This document shows positions 54,680-63,999 of a DNA stretch of 64,000 bases, one piece after another. The translations under genes were made by a program, and so were the position numbers. Positions within the stretch are counted from its first letter, which is position 1; each line of letters starts with the position of its first letter. Origin of the DNA: Nostoc sp. FACHB-280 (lineage in GTDB: Bacteria > Cyanobacteriota > Cyanobacteriia > Cyanobacteriales > Nostocaceae); assembly GCF_014697615.1 (NCBI RefSeq), contig NZ_JACJSD010000024.1, forward strand, positions 36,024 to 100,023, given 5' to 3'. The notes under the pieces were generated by a model, which made no database searches, had not been told where the DNA came from, and saw only the letters and a program-made list of their open reading frames with translations.

Positions 54680-55087
54680 TTATGTCCATCTTGCCACAAC
54701 AACTCTAACTGTTCCATCTTCCATCACTTCATCTGCTTCAATCGTAAACCCTTGCGCCTCGGCTGATGCCATTAAGGCGTGATATCCATAACGCTGCATC
54801 AATGTATTTAACCAAGACTCATTATATTTTCTGCGATCGTACTCAGAAATAATTGCTTGAAACTGACCATTTTCTTGCCGCTTAAAGCCAATATCATTAC
54901 TTGAAGAACCAATATATTGTTTGCGAATAATCACTTCTGCACTTTCAGGACGCACATCACCTTGATAACCATATAATGGCTGTGCTACTTGGTGATGTTC
55001 AACATTTTTAAAGCCAACATCTGCCAAGGCTTTAATTAATGCGTCTGGATTTTTAATTTGAGTTTTGATGCTAGTAAAGTGTGACAT
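54680..55087 (-). CDS. ycf35: DUF1257 (Ycf35) protein, copy 1
   Basis: 135 residues. It starts MSHFTSIKTQIKNPDALIKA and ends with VMEDGTVRVVVARW, the Ycf35/DUF1257 pattern. The family is confined to cyanobacteria, plastids and some cyanophages and has no known biochemistry. A second copy lies at 55428 and the AAA protein Ycf46 at 55913, on the same strand. It lies beside a GUN4 gene, which may reflect photosynthetic regulation. Confidence 0.85.
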   Translation of the reverse strand: MSHFTSIKTQIKNPDALIKALADVGFKNVEHHQVAQPLYGYQGDVRPESAEVIIRKQYIGSSSNDIGFKRQENGQFQAIISEYDRRKYNESWLNTLMQRYGYHALMASAEAQGFTIEADEVMEDGTVRVVVARWT

Positions 55088-55427
55088 ATGTTTGTGATGA
55101 ATATATAGCAGTTTTCAATACAGTCAGCGAGAGGAAAAATAATGGCTCTCCCAGACTTGGGTTGATAAATTAACACTAAAAAATGGCTCAAATGATTGAT
55201 ATAACAAGGTTTCGCTAATATAAAAACAATGATTTAATAAAAATTTACTTTATTACTCCTGAATCCCAGACTATGTAAGGATTTAACCTGATATTAAGTA
55301 TTAATTTGCTATAGCTAGTCTAGGAGAGCCAAAATAATTAACCGCAGATGGACGCGGATGAATTTGGTAGAGGTTCAGATACTCGACTTTTTCGAGAAGT
55401 CGGGTATCTTGATTCTCACGAATATAA
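55088..55427. other. Spacer between the two DUF1257 genes
   Basis: 340 bp. It holds the AGATAC hairpin at 55377-55409 and an AT-rich stretch where the promoter of copy 1 is expected. No ORF or RNA gene is visible. Confidence 0.45.
55377..55409 (-). terminator. AGATAC-type hairpin after DUF1257 copy 2
   Basis: AGATACTCGACTT pairs with AAGTCGGGTATCT across a short loop, with one G-U pair. It starts 18 bp past the stop at 55428 as read on the minus strand. It belongs to the same hairpin family as 10001, 19855 and 35783. Confidence 0.6.
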
Positions 55428-55802
55428 TTAAACCCAACGCCCAACTACTACCCGCACAGTGCCATCTTTTAATACTTCTTCATCTTCAACATTAAAACCT
55501 TGTTCTTGGACTGTTGCCATCAAGGTTTTATGAGCATATTTTTGGCTGATGGAGTTAACAAACTGTGGTTGATTAATTTCTGCGCCCCAAAAGTCGGCTA
55601 CTATTTCGTAATTCTCTCCATTGCGGCGAAAGCCCAAATCATAACCGTTTTGTTGGCGAATTACATACTCGGCTTGAGTAGTATTTCCTTCATATCCCCG
55701 GACGTTAGTATTGCACTCAACTTGATAACCTAATTCTTGCAAAACTTCATGGAGAATTTCACCGCGTTTGATTTGTACTTTGATGGTTGTGAAATGAGAC
55801 AT
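55428..55802 (-). CDS. DUF1257 (Ycf35) protein, copy 2
   Basis: About 124 residues from the ATG at 55802; a longer frame to 55889 would start in a dispersed repeat (GACGCGAAGCGGCTTCCCGAAGGG at about 55859) and is unlikely. It opens MSHFTTIKVQIKRGEILHEV and ends VLKDGTVRVVVGRWV, the DUF1257 pattern. It is clearly diverged from copy 1 but keeps the same ends. It lies 110 bp after ycf46 on the same strand. Confidence 0.85.
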   Translation of the reverse strand: MSHFTTIKVQIKRGEILHEVLQELGYQVECNTNVRGYEGNTTQAEYVIRQQNGYDLGFRRNGENYEIVADFWGAEINQPQFVNSISQKYAHKTLMATVQEQGFNVEDEEVLKDGTVRVVVGRWV

Positions 55803-55912
55803 AATTCCAATTTTGGATTTTAGATTTGGGATTTTGGATGAAAAAACGAACCGCCTTAGACGCGAAGCGGCTTCCCGAAGGGTAGACACAGAGAACGCAG
55901 AGTTTTTCTATT

Positions 55913-57538
55913 TTAATCAACCTCTAATGGGCCGATGCCTTTTTGGTTTGAGTATTGTTTTAATTCCTCCACTAATTGAATATCGTTGGAAGCTGCCCTA
56001 GCACCGGCTTCTGCTGCCCATTGCTTTAAGGCTTCAATTTGGTTACGGGCGATCGCAGCTAAGGGTACAGTCTGGGCTATTGCCTGTAAAATATCTTCAG
56101 TATTGAAGTCTCGTCTTTGCCCTTCTATTCTTGTGGAAAATGCTTGGTGCATAGCATCAATAATTACTTGCTCAATTTCCGCACCACTGAAGTTTTGTGT
56201 TTGCTTCGCCAAGGAATTTAAATTAAATTCTCGCAGGCGGTTGGGACGTAACCTTAGCAAATGCACTTTAAAAATTTCTTGGCGTTCTGTTTCTGTCGGT
56301 AAATTTAAAAAGAAAATCTCATCAAATCTGCCTTTGCGTAACAACTCGGCTGGTAATATCTGTACGTTATTGGCGGTGGCGACAATAAAAACTGGGCTGG
56401 TTTTTTCTTGCATCCATGTAATTAAACTGCCAAATACCCGCCGCGATGTCCCGGAATCACCGTCAACCCCATTGGTAATATTGCCAAAGGCTTTGTCAAT
56501 TTCATCAATCCACAATACACAAGGGGCCATTGCTTCGGTTATCTGAATCATTTGGCGGACACGGCTTTCACTTTCACCGACAATTCCACCAAACAAACGT
56601 CCAGAATCTAACCTCAGTAGGGGTAAACGCCATTCATGGGCAATAGTTTTCGCGGAAAGAGATTTACCCGTTCCCTGTATCCCCACCAATAACATCCCCT
56701 TGGGATTAGGAATACCGTAGCGTCTAGCTTCTTCTGTAAAAGCATCTTGGCGCATCAATACCCATTGTTTGAGTTGATCTAATCCCCCGACACGCTTGAG
56801 TGATTCTTGGGGTGTGAAAAACTCTAAAATGCCGGTTTGGCGAATTGCTTGCTTTTTCTCTTCTAATACGCCATCAATATCAGACTCATTTACCTGCTGT
56901 TTAGCGGCTAAAGCTTTTGCCAAAACCCTAGAAATGCGAGTGCGGCTTAAACCTTGACAGGCTTTAATTAATTGTTCACGCGCCAAGCCAGCAATATTTA
57001 ATTTATCTGGGACGACTAGCTGAGTAATTAAATAATCGATTTCGCTGACGCTGGGTAAGGGAAAATCAACAACTGTCACCTCTTGCAGTAATTCATCGGG
57101 AAGTTCTAAAGTATGACTGGTGGTGATGATAGTTTTACGCGATCGCTTTAACTCCCGTGCTAAGTTTCGTAATTCTCTAACAATCGGCGCATTCTTCTCG
57201 GTGGTAGGATTTTTCACAAACGGATGCAAATCCCGCAGCACAAACATTGCTGCTGTTTGCGAGTCAGCTTTGGCAATGCGTAATAAAGCCGCCATCACAG
57301 AACCTTTATCTGCACCATTATCACTCCAACCCCGCACAATATCCCAAAATAACACCTGTCGCTGGGGCGCAGAACGCGCTGCAACTTGCAACAGCACTTC
57401 TTCTACAGGTTCTTCTTCCACAGAAATCACATACAGTAAGGGATACCGCGCCCGAATCATCAAATCAAGCTGTTCGATCAAAGAAGCGTATTGCTGATTT
57501 TCGCTGCTATGATTTCCCGATTGTTGAAAATTGCTCAT
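55913..57538 (-). CDS. ycf46: AAA ATPase Ycf46
   Basis: 541 residues. The N-terminal half carries a first ATPase-like region without good motifs. The C-terminal half has Walker A GIQGTGKS, Walker B VLWIDEID, sensor NN and arginine finger region LLRKGRFDEIF, the Ycf46 layout of one active AAA module. The protein is conserved in cyanobacteria and plastids of red-line algae and has been linked to CO2 use in Synechocystis. The two DUF1257 genes follow it, as often in cyanobacteria. Confidence 0.9.
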   Translation of the reverse strand: MSNFQQSGNHSSENQQYASLIEQLDLMIRARYPLLYVISVEEEPVEEVLLQVAARSAPQRQVLFWDIVRGWSDNGADKGSVMAALLRIAKADSQTAAMFVLRDLHPFVKNPTTEKNAPIVRELRNLARELKRSRKTIITTSHTLELPDELLQEVTVVDFPLPSVSEIDYLITQLVVPDKLNIAGLAREQLIKACQGLSRTRISRVLAKALAAKQQVNESDIDGVLEEKKQAIRQTGILEFFTPQESLKRVGGLDQLKQWVLMRQDAFTEEARRYGIPNPKGMLLVGIQGTGKSLSAKTIAHEWRLPLLRLDSGRLFGGIVGESESRVRQMIQITEAMAPCVLWIDEIDKAFGNITNGVDGDSGTSRRVFGSLITWMQEKTSPVFIVATANNVQILPAELLRKGRFDEIFFLNLPTETERQEIFKVHLLRLRPNRLREFNLNSLAKQTQNFSGAEIEQVIIDAMHQAFSTRIEGQRRDFNTEDILQAIAQTVPLAAIARNQIEALKQWAAEAGARAASNDIQLVEELKQYSNQKGIGPLEVD

Positions 57539-57699
57539 CTCTCTTTAGGGGTATTCGGGTGTGGGGTGTAAGGGGGATGAAACGCTAATTACTGAATTGA
57601 TTCCTCAAATCTTCCAGCCTTCATTCATTATAGCATTTTCTCTGTATCTGATTATACAAACAAAAACAGCAAACAGCTTGATTCTGTTACTCCCAATCT

Positions 57700-57733
57700 C
57701 CTCTTGTCCCCCTTGTCTCCCTTGTCTCCCACA
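57700..57733. repeat. CTTGTCCCC/TTGTCTC heptamer run
   Basis: Tandem C/T-rich heptamers (CTTGTCCCCCTTGTCTCCCTTGTCTCC) abut the stop of the debranching gene. A typical Nostocales tandem repeat. Confidence 0.6.
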
Positions 57734-57737
57734 TCCC

Positions 57738-59720
57738 CTACCCCTCCGTCGCCAACCAAGCACGTAAAACCTCCGCCACCGTCCAAGCCTGGGCAGTACA
57801 GCCACGTGGAGTCATTGGTGCATCACCATCAAAAATTTCGCTGAGACTGCCAACACCGGATGCTGTGAGATGATTTGCCATCGGTTCTAAAAATTGCCGT
57901 GCCTGTTGTGGATTTTTGTAAACACGTAAATGGGCGAGGACGAATGGCCCCAACAACCACCCCCAAACTGTTCCCTGATGGTAAGAACCATCCCGCAGAT
58001 ACTGATTACCACCGTATATTCCCTGATATTGGGGATGTTCTGGTGAGAGCGATCGCAATCCATGAGAAGTCAGCAACATTCTGCCACAAACATCTACCAC
58101 GCTCTTTTGTTGGGCAGGGGTGAGGGGGCTTTCTGGTAACGATACAGCAAAAATTTGATTCGGACGCAACGCCTGATCATCACCATCAGGACTATCAATC
58201 ACGTCATAGCAGTAACCCAAAGCTTCGTTCCAAAAGCGAGAAAATCTTGCTAAGGCGCGGTCTGCCATTGCTTCATATTCTTGATGTGGTTTACCCAGTT
58301 GACGGGCAAATTTAGCCATTGTGCGAAGAGCATTATACCACAAAGCATTGACTTCTACTGGTTTGCCAATTCTGGGTGTGACTACCCAATCTCCGACTTT
58401 GGCATCCATCCAAGTAAGTTGGGTACCTGTTTCACCTGCATAAAGTAAACCATCGGTGGGATCAAGATGAATACCATAGCGTGTCCCGCGACAGTGCCAA
58501 TAAATAATATCTGCCAGTACGGGAAACAGTTCACTTAGTAAATGATCGTCGTTTGTGGCATTGTCGTAGGCGCGAATAGCTTCAAAATACCACAGTGTCG
58601 CATCGACTGTATTGTATTCTGGTTCTTCGCCCACATCAGGAAAGCGATTAGGTAGCATTCCCTGATTGACATACTTGGCAAAAGTGCGGAGAATTGCCCG
58701 TGCTACTTCTTGGCGACCAGTGGCAATTGTCAACCCAGGTAAACTAATCATGGTGTCCCTTCCCCAATCACTAAACCAGGGATAACCAGCGATGATGGTT
58801 TTGCCGTGAGATTCTTCTGGTACAGAACGGTCAACAATAAACTGATCAGCCGCCAGTACCAAATGTTTAATCCAGGCGGGAGACTCCTGTGCTGTAATGG
58901 GTCGATTACTCTGCCAAATTCCCAATAGTTTCTGTTCTTGAGTGCGGCGTAATTTGAGTGCCGTTTCACCAGACAAATCAATTTGTTTTTCAGTGCTGGC
59001 AACAAAAGTCACTGCTTCCCCAGGATGGAGAGTTACAGCGAAGGTGGCAGCGTGGAGATGATCTTCTTTGTCGTTTAAACCGCGATAACGCTCTACTGCC
59101 AAATCAAAGTCATAATACCAGTTGTGAACGGTTGTGGCACTGGCTTTGTCACTCAACAAATAAAATGGTGTCGCACTGGGATCAGCCGCCACACAAATTC
59201 CTTGTTCGACTGCTTCCACCGACATTTGCCAACCGTTGCTGTGGGTGTCGCTGTGATAATCGCGGTAGTTGACCATTGCTTTGAGGGTGAGTTGCAAAGG
59301 TTGGGTTGCACGGTGCAGAGTGTATTGGATATATGTGGTGTTTGTGCCTAACTGCATCCAAATGCGCTTTTCTAGCAAAGCATCAGCCACCGCCAACCGC
59401 CATAGAGGAATTGTCCCTTCCAAGGCAAAAGATTCAATGTGTCGATAACCTTGGGGACTAACAGTTTGATTTGCCCAGCGATTTGTATGTAAGGGATAAG
59501 TGCGATCGCCATACAATACAGTTTCATCTAGTTTTGCTAACAGTAAAGTACGACCTAAAGGTGGGTGTAAAGCCGCAATGAGTAAGCCGTGATACCGCCG
59601 AGTCAATAACCCTGCCACCGTTCCAGAAGCATAACCACCGATGCCATTAGTCACTAACCATTCCCGTGTTTCTGCGATGTCGAGATTGCCGCAGATTTCC
59701 CGCCCAAATTCCATACACAT
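57738..59720 (-). CDS. Second glycogen-debranching type enzyme
   Basis: 660 residues. The N-terminal beta domain (about 1-270) has EWLVTNGIGGYASGTVAG, typical of archaeal-type debranching enzymes. The C-terminal barrel has IAGYPWFSDWGRDTMISLPG, FPDVGEEPEYNTVDATLW and YHQGTVWGWLLGPF, with catalytic acids expected there. It probably hydrolyses alpha-1,6 links in glycogen. It differs from the 709-residue enzyme at 33619, so the two likely have different substrates. The start could be ATG at 59720 or 59714. The stop abuts a run of TTGTCTCCC heptamers on the 3' side. Confidence 0.9.
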   Translation of the reverse strand: MCMEFGREICGNLDIAETREWLVTNGIGGYASGTVAGLLTRRYHGLLIAALHPPLGRTLLLAKLDETVLYGDRTYPLHTNRWANQTVSPQGYRHIESFALEGTIPLWRLAVADALLEKRIWMQLGTNTTYIQYTLHRATQPLQLTLKAMVNYRDYHSDTHSNGWQMSVEAVEQGICVAADPSATPFYLLSDKASATTVHNWYYDFDLAVERYRGLNDKEDHLHAATFAVTLHPGEAVTFVASTEKQIDLSGETALKLRRTQEQKLLGIWQSNRPITAQESPAWIKHLVLAADQFIVDRSVPEESHGKTIIAGYPWFSDWGRDTMISLPGLTIATGRQEVARAILRTFAKYVNQGMLPNRFPDVGEEPEYNTVDATLWYFEAIRAYDNATNDDHLLSELFPVLADIIYWHCRGTRYGIHLDPTDGLLYAGETGTQLTWMDAKVGDWVVTPRIGKPVEVNALWYNALRTMAKFARQLGKPHQEYEAMADRALARFSRFWNEALGYCYDVIDSPDGDDQALRPNQIFAVSLPESPLTPAQQKSVVDVCGRMLLTSHGLRSLSPEHPQYQGIYGGNQYLRDGSYHQGTVWGWLLGPFVLAHLRVYKNPQQARQFLEPMANHLTASGVGSLSEIFDGDAPMTPRGCTAQAWTVAEVLRAWLATEG

Positions 59721-60609
59721 AAGGCAAATTGCGTGATTTTTGAGGTGACACCAAAATCTATTGACTACAAATTTGTTTCATGACAGATAACAGGGTCACA
59801 AGTCTCAACTCTATTTCTAGTGTTTTTTGATGCTGAATTTTACTGTAAGTAATTTTTCTCTAGTATCCCATCGTTATTTTGTCATATTAAATTTACTTAA
59901 ACAGTTGCATCATAAATTTCAATGTTTATTTTGAGAAAATTTACCTTTTTAAGAGATACTCAAACTATGTATTGTGTTTTTTTGAATGCAAAGTAACAGC
60001 ATTCTCTCTTACGGATTGGCAATTGCTGTTTGTGTCCAACTGCCGTCATGATTGCATCTTTAGTTTGCCAAATCCCTTCTTTCCGTGGCTAGAGAAATCC
60101 TTCCTGACTATTAAGACTCCTATTTGATTTCTGAAAACAATACAAAACCCAAAAAATGCTCTTTCCTACTTCTTACTCCTACACTGGCGAGTTGACGAAG
60201 AATTTCGTCAACTGACAGATTCATTGACTCAACCCACCCCTACCTACTCCTAGCCTTGACAAATAATTGCAAAAATCTCACTGAATGACCATAGAATCCA
60301 TTCCAAACAGTGTATCTACTGTTGTCAGAACGACTGTAGGATTTTCATGATTTGTTGCAAAATATAACATTCATCAAACTATAAGTATTTATTCACTGTG
60401 TTTAAAGTTACCTTGATCGGAAAAAATGTTGTTTTCAATACTTCAATTGAGATTTAACTTATTTTTATGTTGAGATATTTAGCTTACCAAATTAGCATAT
60501 TCAGTTAAGATTAAGCATGTTTTACTATTTAGTTGCTGGTTCTGGACTGCTAGACTCCCTGGATTAATTTCATCTTGTTATTCAATAGTTGTTAGCCCAT
60601 ACTGCTCCC
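59721..60609. other. Intergenic region, 889 bp, with one hairpin
   Basis: Divergent spacer between the debranching gene and the hypothetical gene at 60610. AGTTGACGAA (60190-60199) pairs with TTCGTCAACT (60204-60213) around four bases. No T tract follows. The rest is AT-rich without ORFs or RNA genes that I can recognise. Confidence 0.45.
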
Positions 60610-61122
60610 ATGCTGACCTATCATCGCAAGCCTGTGTGCTTATCACTAATTTCCACTGACCTGCCGTTCTGGTCAGTGGTTGAAACTGCCGGAACATTGT
60701 ATCAGAAAGATACGGAACGATTTCATTTACTGTTAACTGCACCGCCTCTCATTACTTGTGAAGTGGAAACTTCCCTGAATACAGAGGAAATTTTGCCGCA
60801 CAGAACAAACACTGCCTACGTTCCCAGTAGTCCCAGAGTTTTGTGGCTGGAAATTTCTCCATATCGGGTGATTATGACTATGCAAGGGAATGGTCAAGTA
60901 AGTTACCGCCACTTCTGGGAAAAAGGAATATACGGTGTTAGCCGTTATTGGTTGCCTGCGGAATCTTTACAACCGAATAATCCGATTCGCTTACGAAATT
61001 TTACAAAAACATTAACACTCACGGGTAAACAATTCCCCGAACACTTACGCCTAGAGTATGAATTGTGGGCAGAAAAAGTCCAACTAGGATGCTACATCCT
61101 CAATTTAGAAATTAAACACTGA
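60610..61122 (+). CDS. Hypothetical protein, possibly cyanobacterium-specific
   Basis: About 170 residues from the ATG at 60610; a TTG seven codons earlier is possible. No known domain is recognised. The middle has LWLEISPYRVIMTMQGNGQVSYRHFWEKG and the end EHLRLEYELWAEKVQLGCYILNLEI, with many aromatic residues, suggesting a compact beta-rich soluble protein. It ends before a clear terminator at 61144 and is followed by the Lgt-like gene. Confidence 0.6.
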   Translation: MLTYHRKPVCLSLISTDLPFWSVVETAGTLYQKDTERFHLLLTAPPLITCEVETSLNTEEILPHRTNTAYVPSSPRVLWLEISPYRVIMTMQGNGQVSYRHFWEKGIYGVSRYWLPAESLQPNNPIRLRNFTKTLTLTGKQFPEHLRLEYELWAEKVQLGCYILNLEIKH

Positions 61123-61143
61123 TAATTCCAGCTTTTTTCTTGT

Positions 61144-61171
61144 GCCTTTCCCAATACTGCTTGGGGAAGGC
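61144..61171 (+). terminator. Rho-independent terminator after the hypothetical gene
   Basis: GCCTTTCCCAA (61144-61154) pairs with TTGGGGAAGGC (61161-61171), 11 bp with one G-U pair, around TACTGC. A T-rich run follows (ATAATTTTGTTC). It lies 22 bp beyond the stop at 61122. Confidence 0.75.
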
Positions 61172-61215
61172 ATAATTTTGTTCTCCTACTGTTCCCTTGT
61201 CTCCACAGGCAAACT

Positions 61216-61962
61216 ATGAATTTCCCGGTATATTTTTGGTTAGGCTCATTACGGATTCATCCGCATATTTTATTTGAATCTTTAGCTTATGCTGTGGCTT
61301 TCCGTTTACTATTGTGCAATGTCCGCAAAGATGCGATCGCTCCTCGTCAACGCAGTTCTGTCATCGTTGGCGGTATGCTGGGGGCTTTAATTGGTGCTAA
61401 ATTGTTAGTCGCTGTGCAACATCTAGATTTAATTTGGCAAAATCCCCAGCAATTAGGTTTACTGCTGTTACAAGGTAAAACCGTAGTTGGCGCACTTTTA
61501 GGTGGCTTAATCGGTGTAGAAATCACTAAAAAAATTATTGGTGTTCATCAATCAACAGGTGATGTTTTTGCTTATCCTTTGATTATTGGTACAGCAATTG
61601 GCAGGATAGGTTGCTTTTTGACTGGGTTGAGCGATCGCACCTATGGCATTGCCACCACTTTACCTTGGGGCGTGGATTTTGGTGATGGGATTTTGCGTCA
61701 TCCCACACAATTATATGAAATATTATTTTGCGTTTGTTTATTGTTCTTATTAAATCTTCGCTGCCGTTATCAATATCGCAATGGTGACTTGTTTAAATTT
61801 TATTTAATTTCCTACGTAATTTTTCGGTTTTTTATTGACTTTCTCAAACCAGATTTTCATTTTTTATTTGGTTTAAGTGCAATTCAAATTGCTTGTGTAT
61901 TGGCTATCCTATATTATTTGCCCAGCATTCCGCAGGTGTTTTATATTTCAGACCAAAAATAA
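61216..61962 (+). CDS. Lgt-like membrane protein lacking catalytic residues
   Basis: 248 residues with about seven membrane segments. The frame matches prolipoprotein diacylglyceryl transferase (Lgt): GALLGGLIG, GRIGCFLTG, HPTQLYEILF and FRFFIDFLKPDF. In E. coli Lgt, His103, Arg143 and Asn146 matter. Here the residue matching His103 is not histidine (GALLGGLIG), Arg143 is kept (GRIG), Asn146 is replaced by Cys (GRIGCF), and the second Asn of that motif is Thr. It is therefore unlikely to be the normal Lgt and may use another acceptor or lipid. No lipoprotein gene is adjacent. Confidence 0.8.
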   Translation: MNFPVYFWLGSLRIHPHILFESLAYAVAFRLLLCNVRKDAIAPRQRSSVIVGGMLGALIGAKLLVAVQHLDLIWQNPQQLGLLLLQGKTVVGALLGGLIGVEITKKIIGVHQSTGDVFAYPLIIGTAIGRIGCFLTGLSDRTYGIATTLPWGVDFGDGILRHPTQLYEILFCVCLLFLLNLRCRYQYRNGDLFKFYLISYVIFRFFIDFLKPDFHFLFGLSAIQIACVLAILYYLPSIPQVFYISDQK

Positions 61963-62171
61963 AAGTTAATTTTTTTCTTAAATATTTTTATTACTTTTTA
62001 ACTCATTTGCACACAACTTTAAATTTTCCCAAATAATTATCTACTTTTAATAACCACATTCACAAAAATCAAAGCCCTACATGATTTTTTCGGCTAAAGA
62101 ATTCATGTATAGTCTTTTCGTGGCTTATTACCAAGTTTACTAACACCTAATGCCTTGTTTAAGGAAATATT

Positions 62172-63764
62172 ATGAAAGCTTTGAACGGGGGAAAAACGAG
62201 AAGTTTAAAACATAAAAACATCTCGAAAAAAAGAGTACTTTCATTGTTAGCTATTGTTGCTACTGCCATTATGATTGTTGGCATAATGGTAGGTATCTTG
62301 CTGAATAGAGTAGCGCAGGCAGATACAAATGATGCAATTCTGCCCAGCAGATTTGGTCGGATGTTTCGGAATCAGCCTTCTTTTGCGCCACCAACCGATG
62401 CTGTCAGAGCGGCTCTTTTAGAAATGGGCAAAGCAGGCGGGATATTAGATGCCAAAGACAATTTAGCCGCAGGGCCTCTAGCCTTGATTGTCGATCCGGC
62501 TCTCAATGTTAATAACCCCAACAACCCTAACCATACAGCTGGCACAACATTCTTTGGCCAGTTTATGGATCATGACATCACATTTGATTTGTCATCTCGG
62601 CTGGGTAGGGTTACACCTCCAGTATCTGCACCAAATGGTCGGACTCCGGCTTTTGACCTGGATACAGTTTACGGTGATGGGCCGTTTGCATCACCTACTT
62701 TTTATGACCCAACAGACCCAATCAAACTAAGACTGGAAAATGGCGGTTTGTTTGAAGACTTACCCCGCGACGCAAACAACCGCGCCCTCGTGGTTGACCC
62801 ACGTAACGACCAGCACTTAATTCTCACAGGAATGCTGAGTGCATTTCACCTCTTTCACAACCATGCAGTTGATTTGGTGAGATCCCAGAGTCCATCCATC
62901 AACAACGTGAATGCTTTTAACGAAGCTCGCAGGCTGACCACTTGGCATTATCAATGGATCATTCTGCACGAATTTCTCCCCCAAATTATTGGTCAGGATC
63001 GGGTGAACGAAATTTTAAGGAATGGTCGGAGATTTTACACCCCCTTGCCAGGTAGAGGCTTTATTCCGGTTGAATTTCAAGTGGGCTATCGTTTTGGTCA
63101 CAGCATGGTGCGTCCGTCTTATCGGGCTAACTTGGCAGGTGACAATGGCCAACCCTTCTTTGCTTTTATTTTCGACCCTTCCCAAGAAGGAAAAGCTGAT
63201 CCTGGTGATTTGCGTGGTCGTGCTAGAGCGCCGAGGCGTTTTATTGGCTGGCAGACATTTTTTGACTTTAATGACACTCAAATCAGGCGCAACAAGTTAA
63301 TCGATACGAAAATTTCTAGCGCATTGTTTAACTTACCACTCCAGGCGATCGTAGAAGGGACACCGCCGACTTCACTCTTACAGCGCAACTTGCTCCGACA
63401 CGTAACTTGGCAGTTACCGTCTGGTCAGACTCTAGCCCGTGCAATTGGTGTATCTGTCCTCAGCCCGAATGACTTAGCAGAACTCCGAAACATCTATCCA
63501 GGCTTCGATACCTCCACACCACTCTGGTACTACATTCTCAAAGAAGCTGAACTGATGGAAAGAGGTCTACGTCTAGGCCCTCTGGGTAGCCGCATTATCG
63601 GTGAAGTGATTATTGGTTTGCTTCAGGTAGATCCAAAATCTTATTTGAATGTTAATCCTTCTTGGGTGCCAACTCTACCTACTAGAACGGGCAGACCAGA
63701 AGACTTTCGGATGATTGACTTTCTGACTTTTGCTGGTGTAGACCCGGCTCATCGCGGACAGTAG
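62172..63764 (+). CDS. Secreted animal-type haem peroxidase
   Basis: 530 residues. A long N-terminal signal/anchor (about 21-45) ends before NRVAQA, a likely cleavage point. The peroxidase core has FGQFMDHDITFD with distal His134, and EFQVGYRFGHSMVRPSY with proximal His310, the animal haem-peroxidase (myeloperoxidase-like/peroxinectin) pattern. The FRFGHS-type motif is complete. It would act in the periplasm or outside on H2O2 and halides or organic donors. Bacterial examples are often part of large exoproteins; this one has a single domain. The 207 bp before it are AT-rich. It is the last complete gene of the window. Confidence 0.88.
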   Translation: MKALNGGKTRSLKHKNISKKRVLSLLAIVATAIMIVGIMVGILLNRVAQADTNDAILPSRFGRMFRNQPSFAPPTDAVRAALLEMGKAGGILDAKDNLAAGPLALIVDPALNVNNPNNPNHTAGTTFFGQFMDHDITFDLSSRLGRVTPPVSAPNGRTPAFDLDTVYGDGPFASPTFYDPTDPIKLRLENGGLFEDLPRDANNRALVVDPRNDQHLILTGMLSAFHLFHNHAVDLVRSQSPSINNVNAFNEARRLTTWHYQWIILHEFLPQIIGQDRVNEILRNGRRFYTPLPGRGFIPVEFQVGYRFGHSMVRPSYRANLAGDNGQPFFAFIFDPSQEGKADPGDLRGRARAPRRFIGWQTFFDFNDTQIRRNKLIDTKISSALFNLPLQAIVEGTPPTSLLQRNLLRHVTWQLPSGQTLARAIGVSVLSPNDLAELRNIYPGFDTSTPLWYYILKEAELMERGLRLGPLGSRIIGEVIIGLLQVDPKSYLNVNPSWVPTLPTRTGRPEDFRMIDFLTFAGVDPAHRGQ

Positions 63765-63775
63765 AGAAAGTGCTG

Positions 63776-63846
63776 ATACTAAGTTGCAGCCCAAGATAGT
63801 AGCTGGGGTGGGAGTAGGAATACTATTTTTGAAAGCAACTTAGTAT
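63776..63846. repeat. 12-bp inverted repeat with 47-bp spacer
   Basis: ATACTAAGTTGC (63776-63787) is the exact complement of GCAACTTAGTAT (63835-63846). It starts 12 bp after the peroxidase stop and lies before a convergent gene. It may be a small mobile-type repeat or a terminator; a T run (TATTTTTG) lies just inside the second arm. Confidence 0.55.
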
Positions 63847-63888
63847 AAGTATTAATTGTTACTCAAATTCGATTAAGCTCTTGTGCAT

Positions 63889-63999
63889 TTAAATTGTGAT
63901 AATAGTATCGCCTTTATTTTTGAGTTTTCGTCCCCATTTAATAATTAACGCTCCTTCATTTAAGAGTTGATGTAATAAATATTCTAGGTCTTCAATTGA
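63889..63999 (-). CDS. C-terminal end of an unidentified protein (partial)
   Basis: Read on the minus strand, the last 36 codons before a TAA at 63889-63891 give SIEDLEYLLHQLLNEG, then ALIIKWGRKLKNKGDTIITI. The frame is open to the right edge, so this is the 3' end of a gene that continues outside the window. The helical and charged make-up looks natural, but the family is not recognised. It is convergent with the peroxidase gene. Confidence 0.6.
   Translation of the reverse strand, partial: SIEDLEYLLHQLLNEGALIIKWGRKLKNKGDTIITI

Noticed and set aside
55986..57588. Plus-strand frames opposite ycf46
   Set aside because: Antisense shadows with skewed residue use; the minus-strand gene has full AAA motifs.
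60190..60213. 10-bp hairpin as a terminator or RNA gene
   Set aside because: No T tract, and no gene ends nearby on either strand. Kept only as a note in the intergenic entry.
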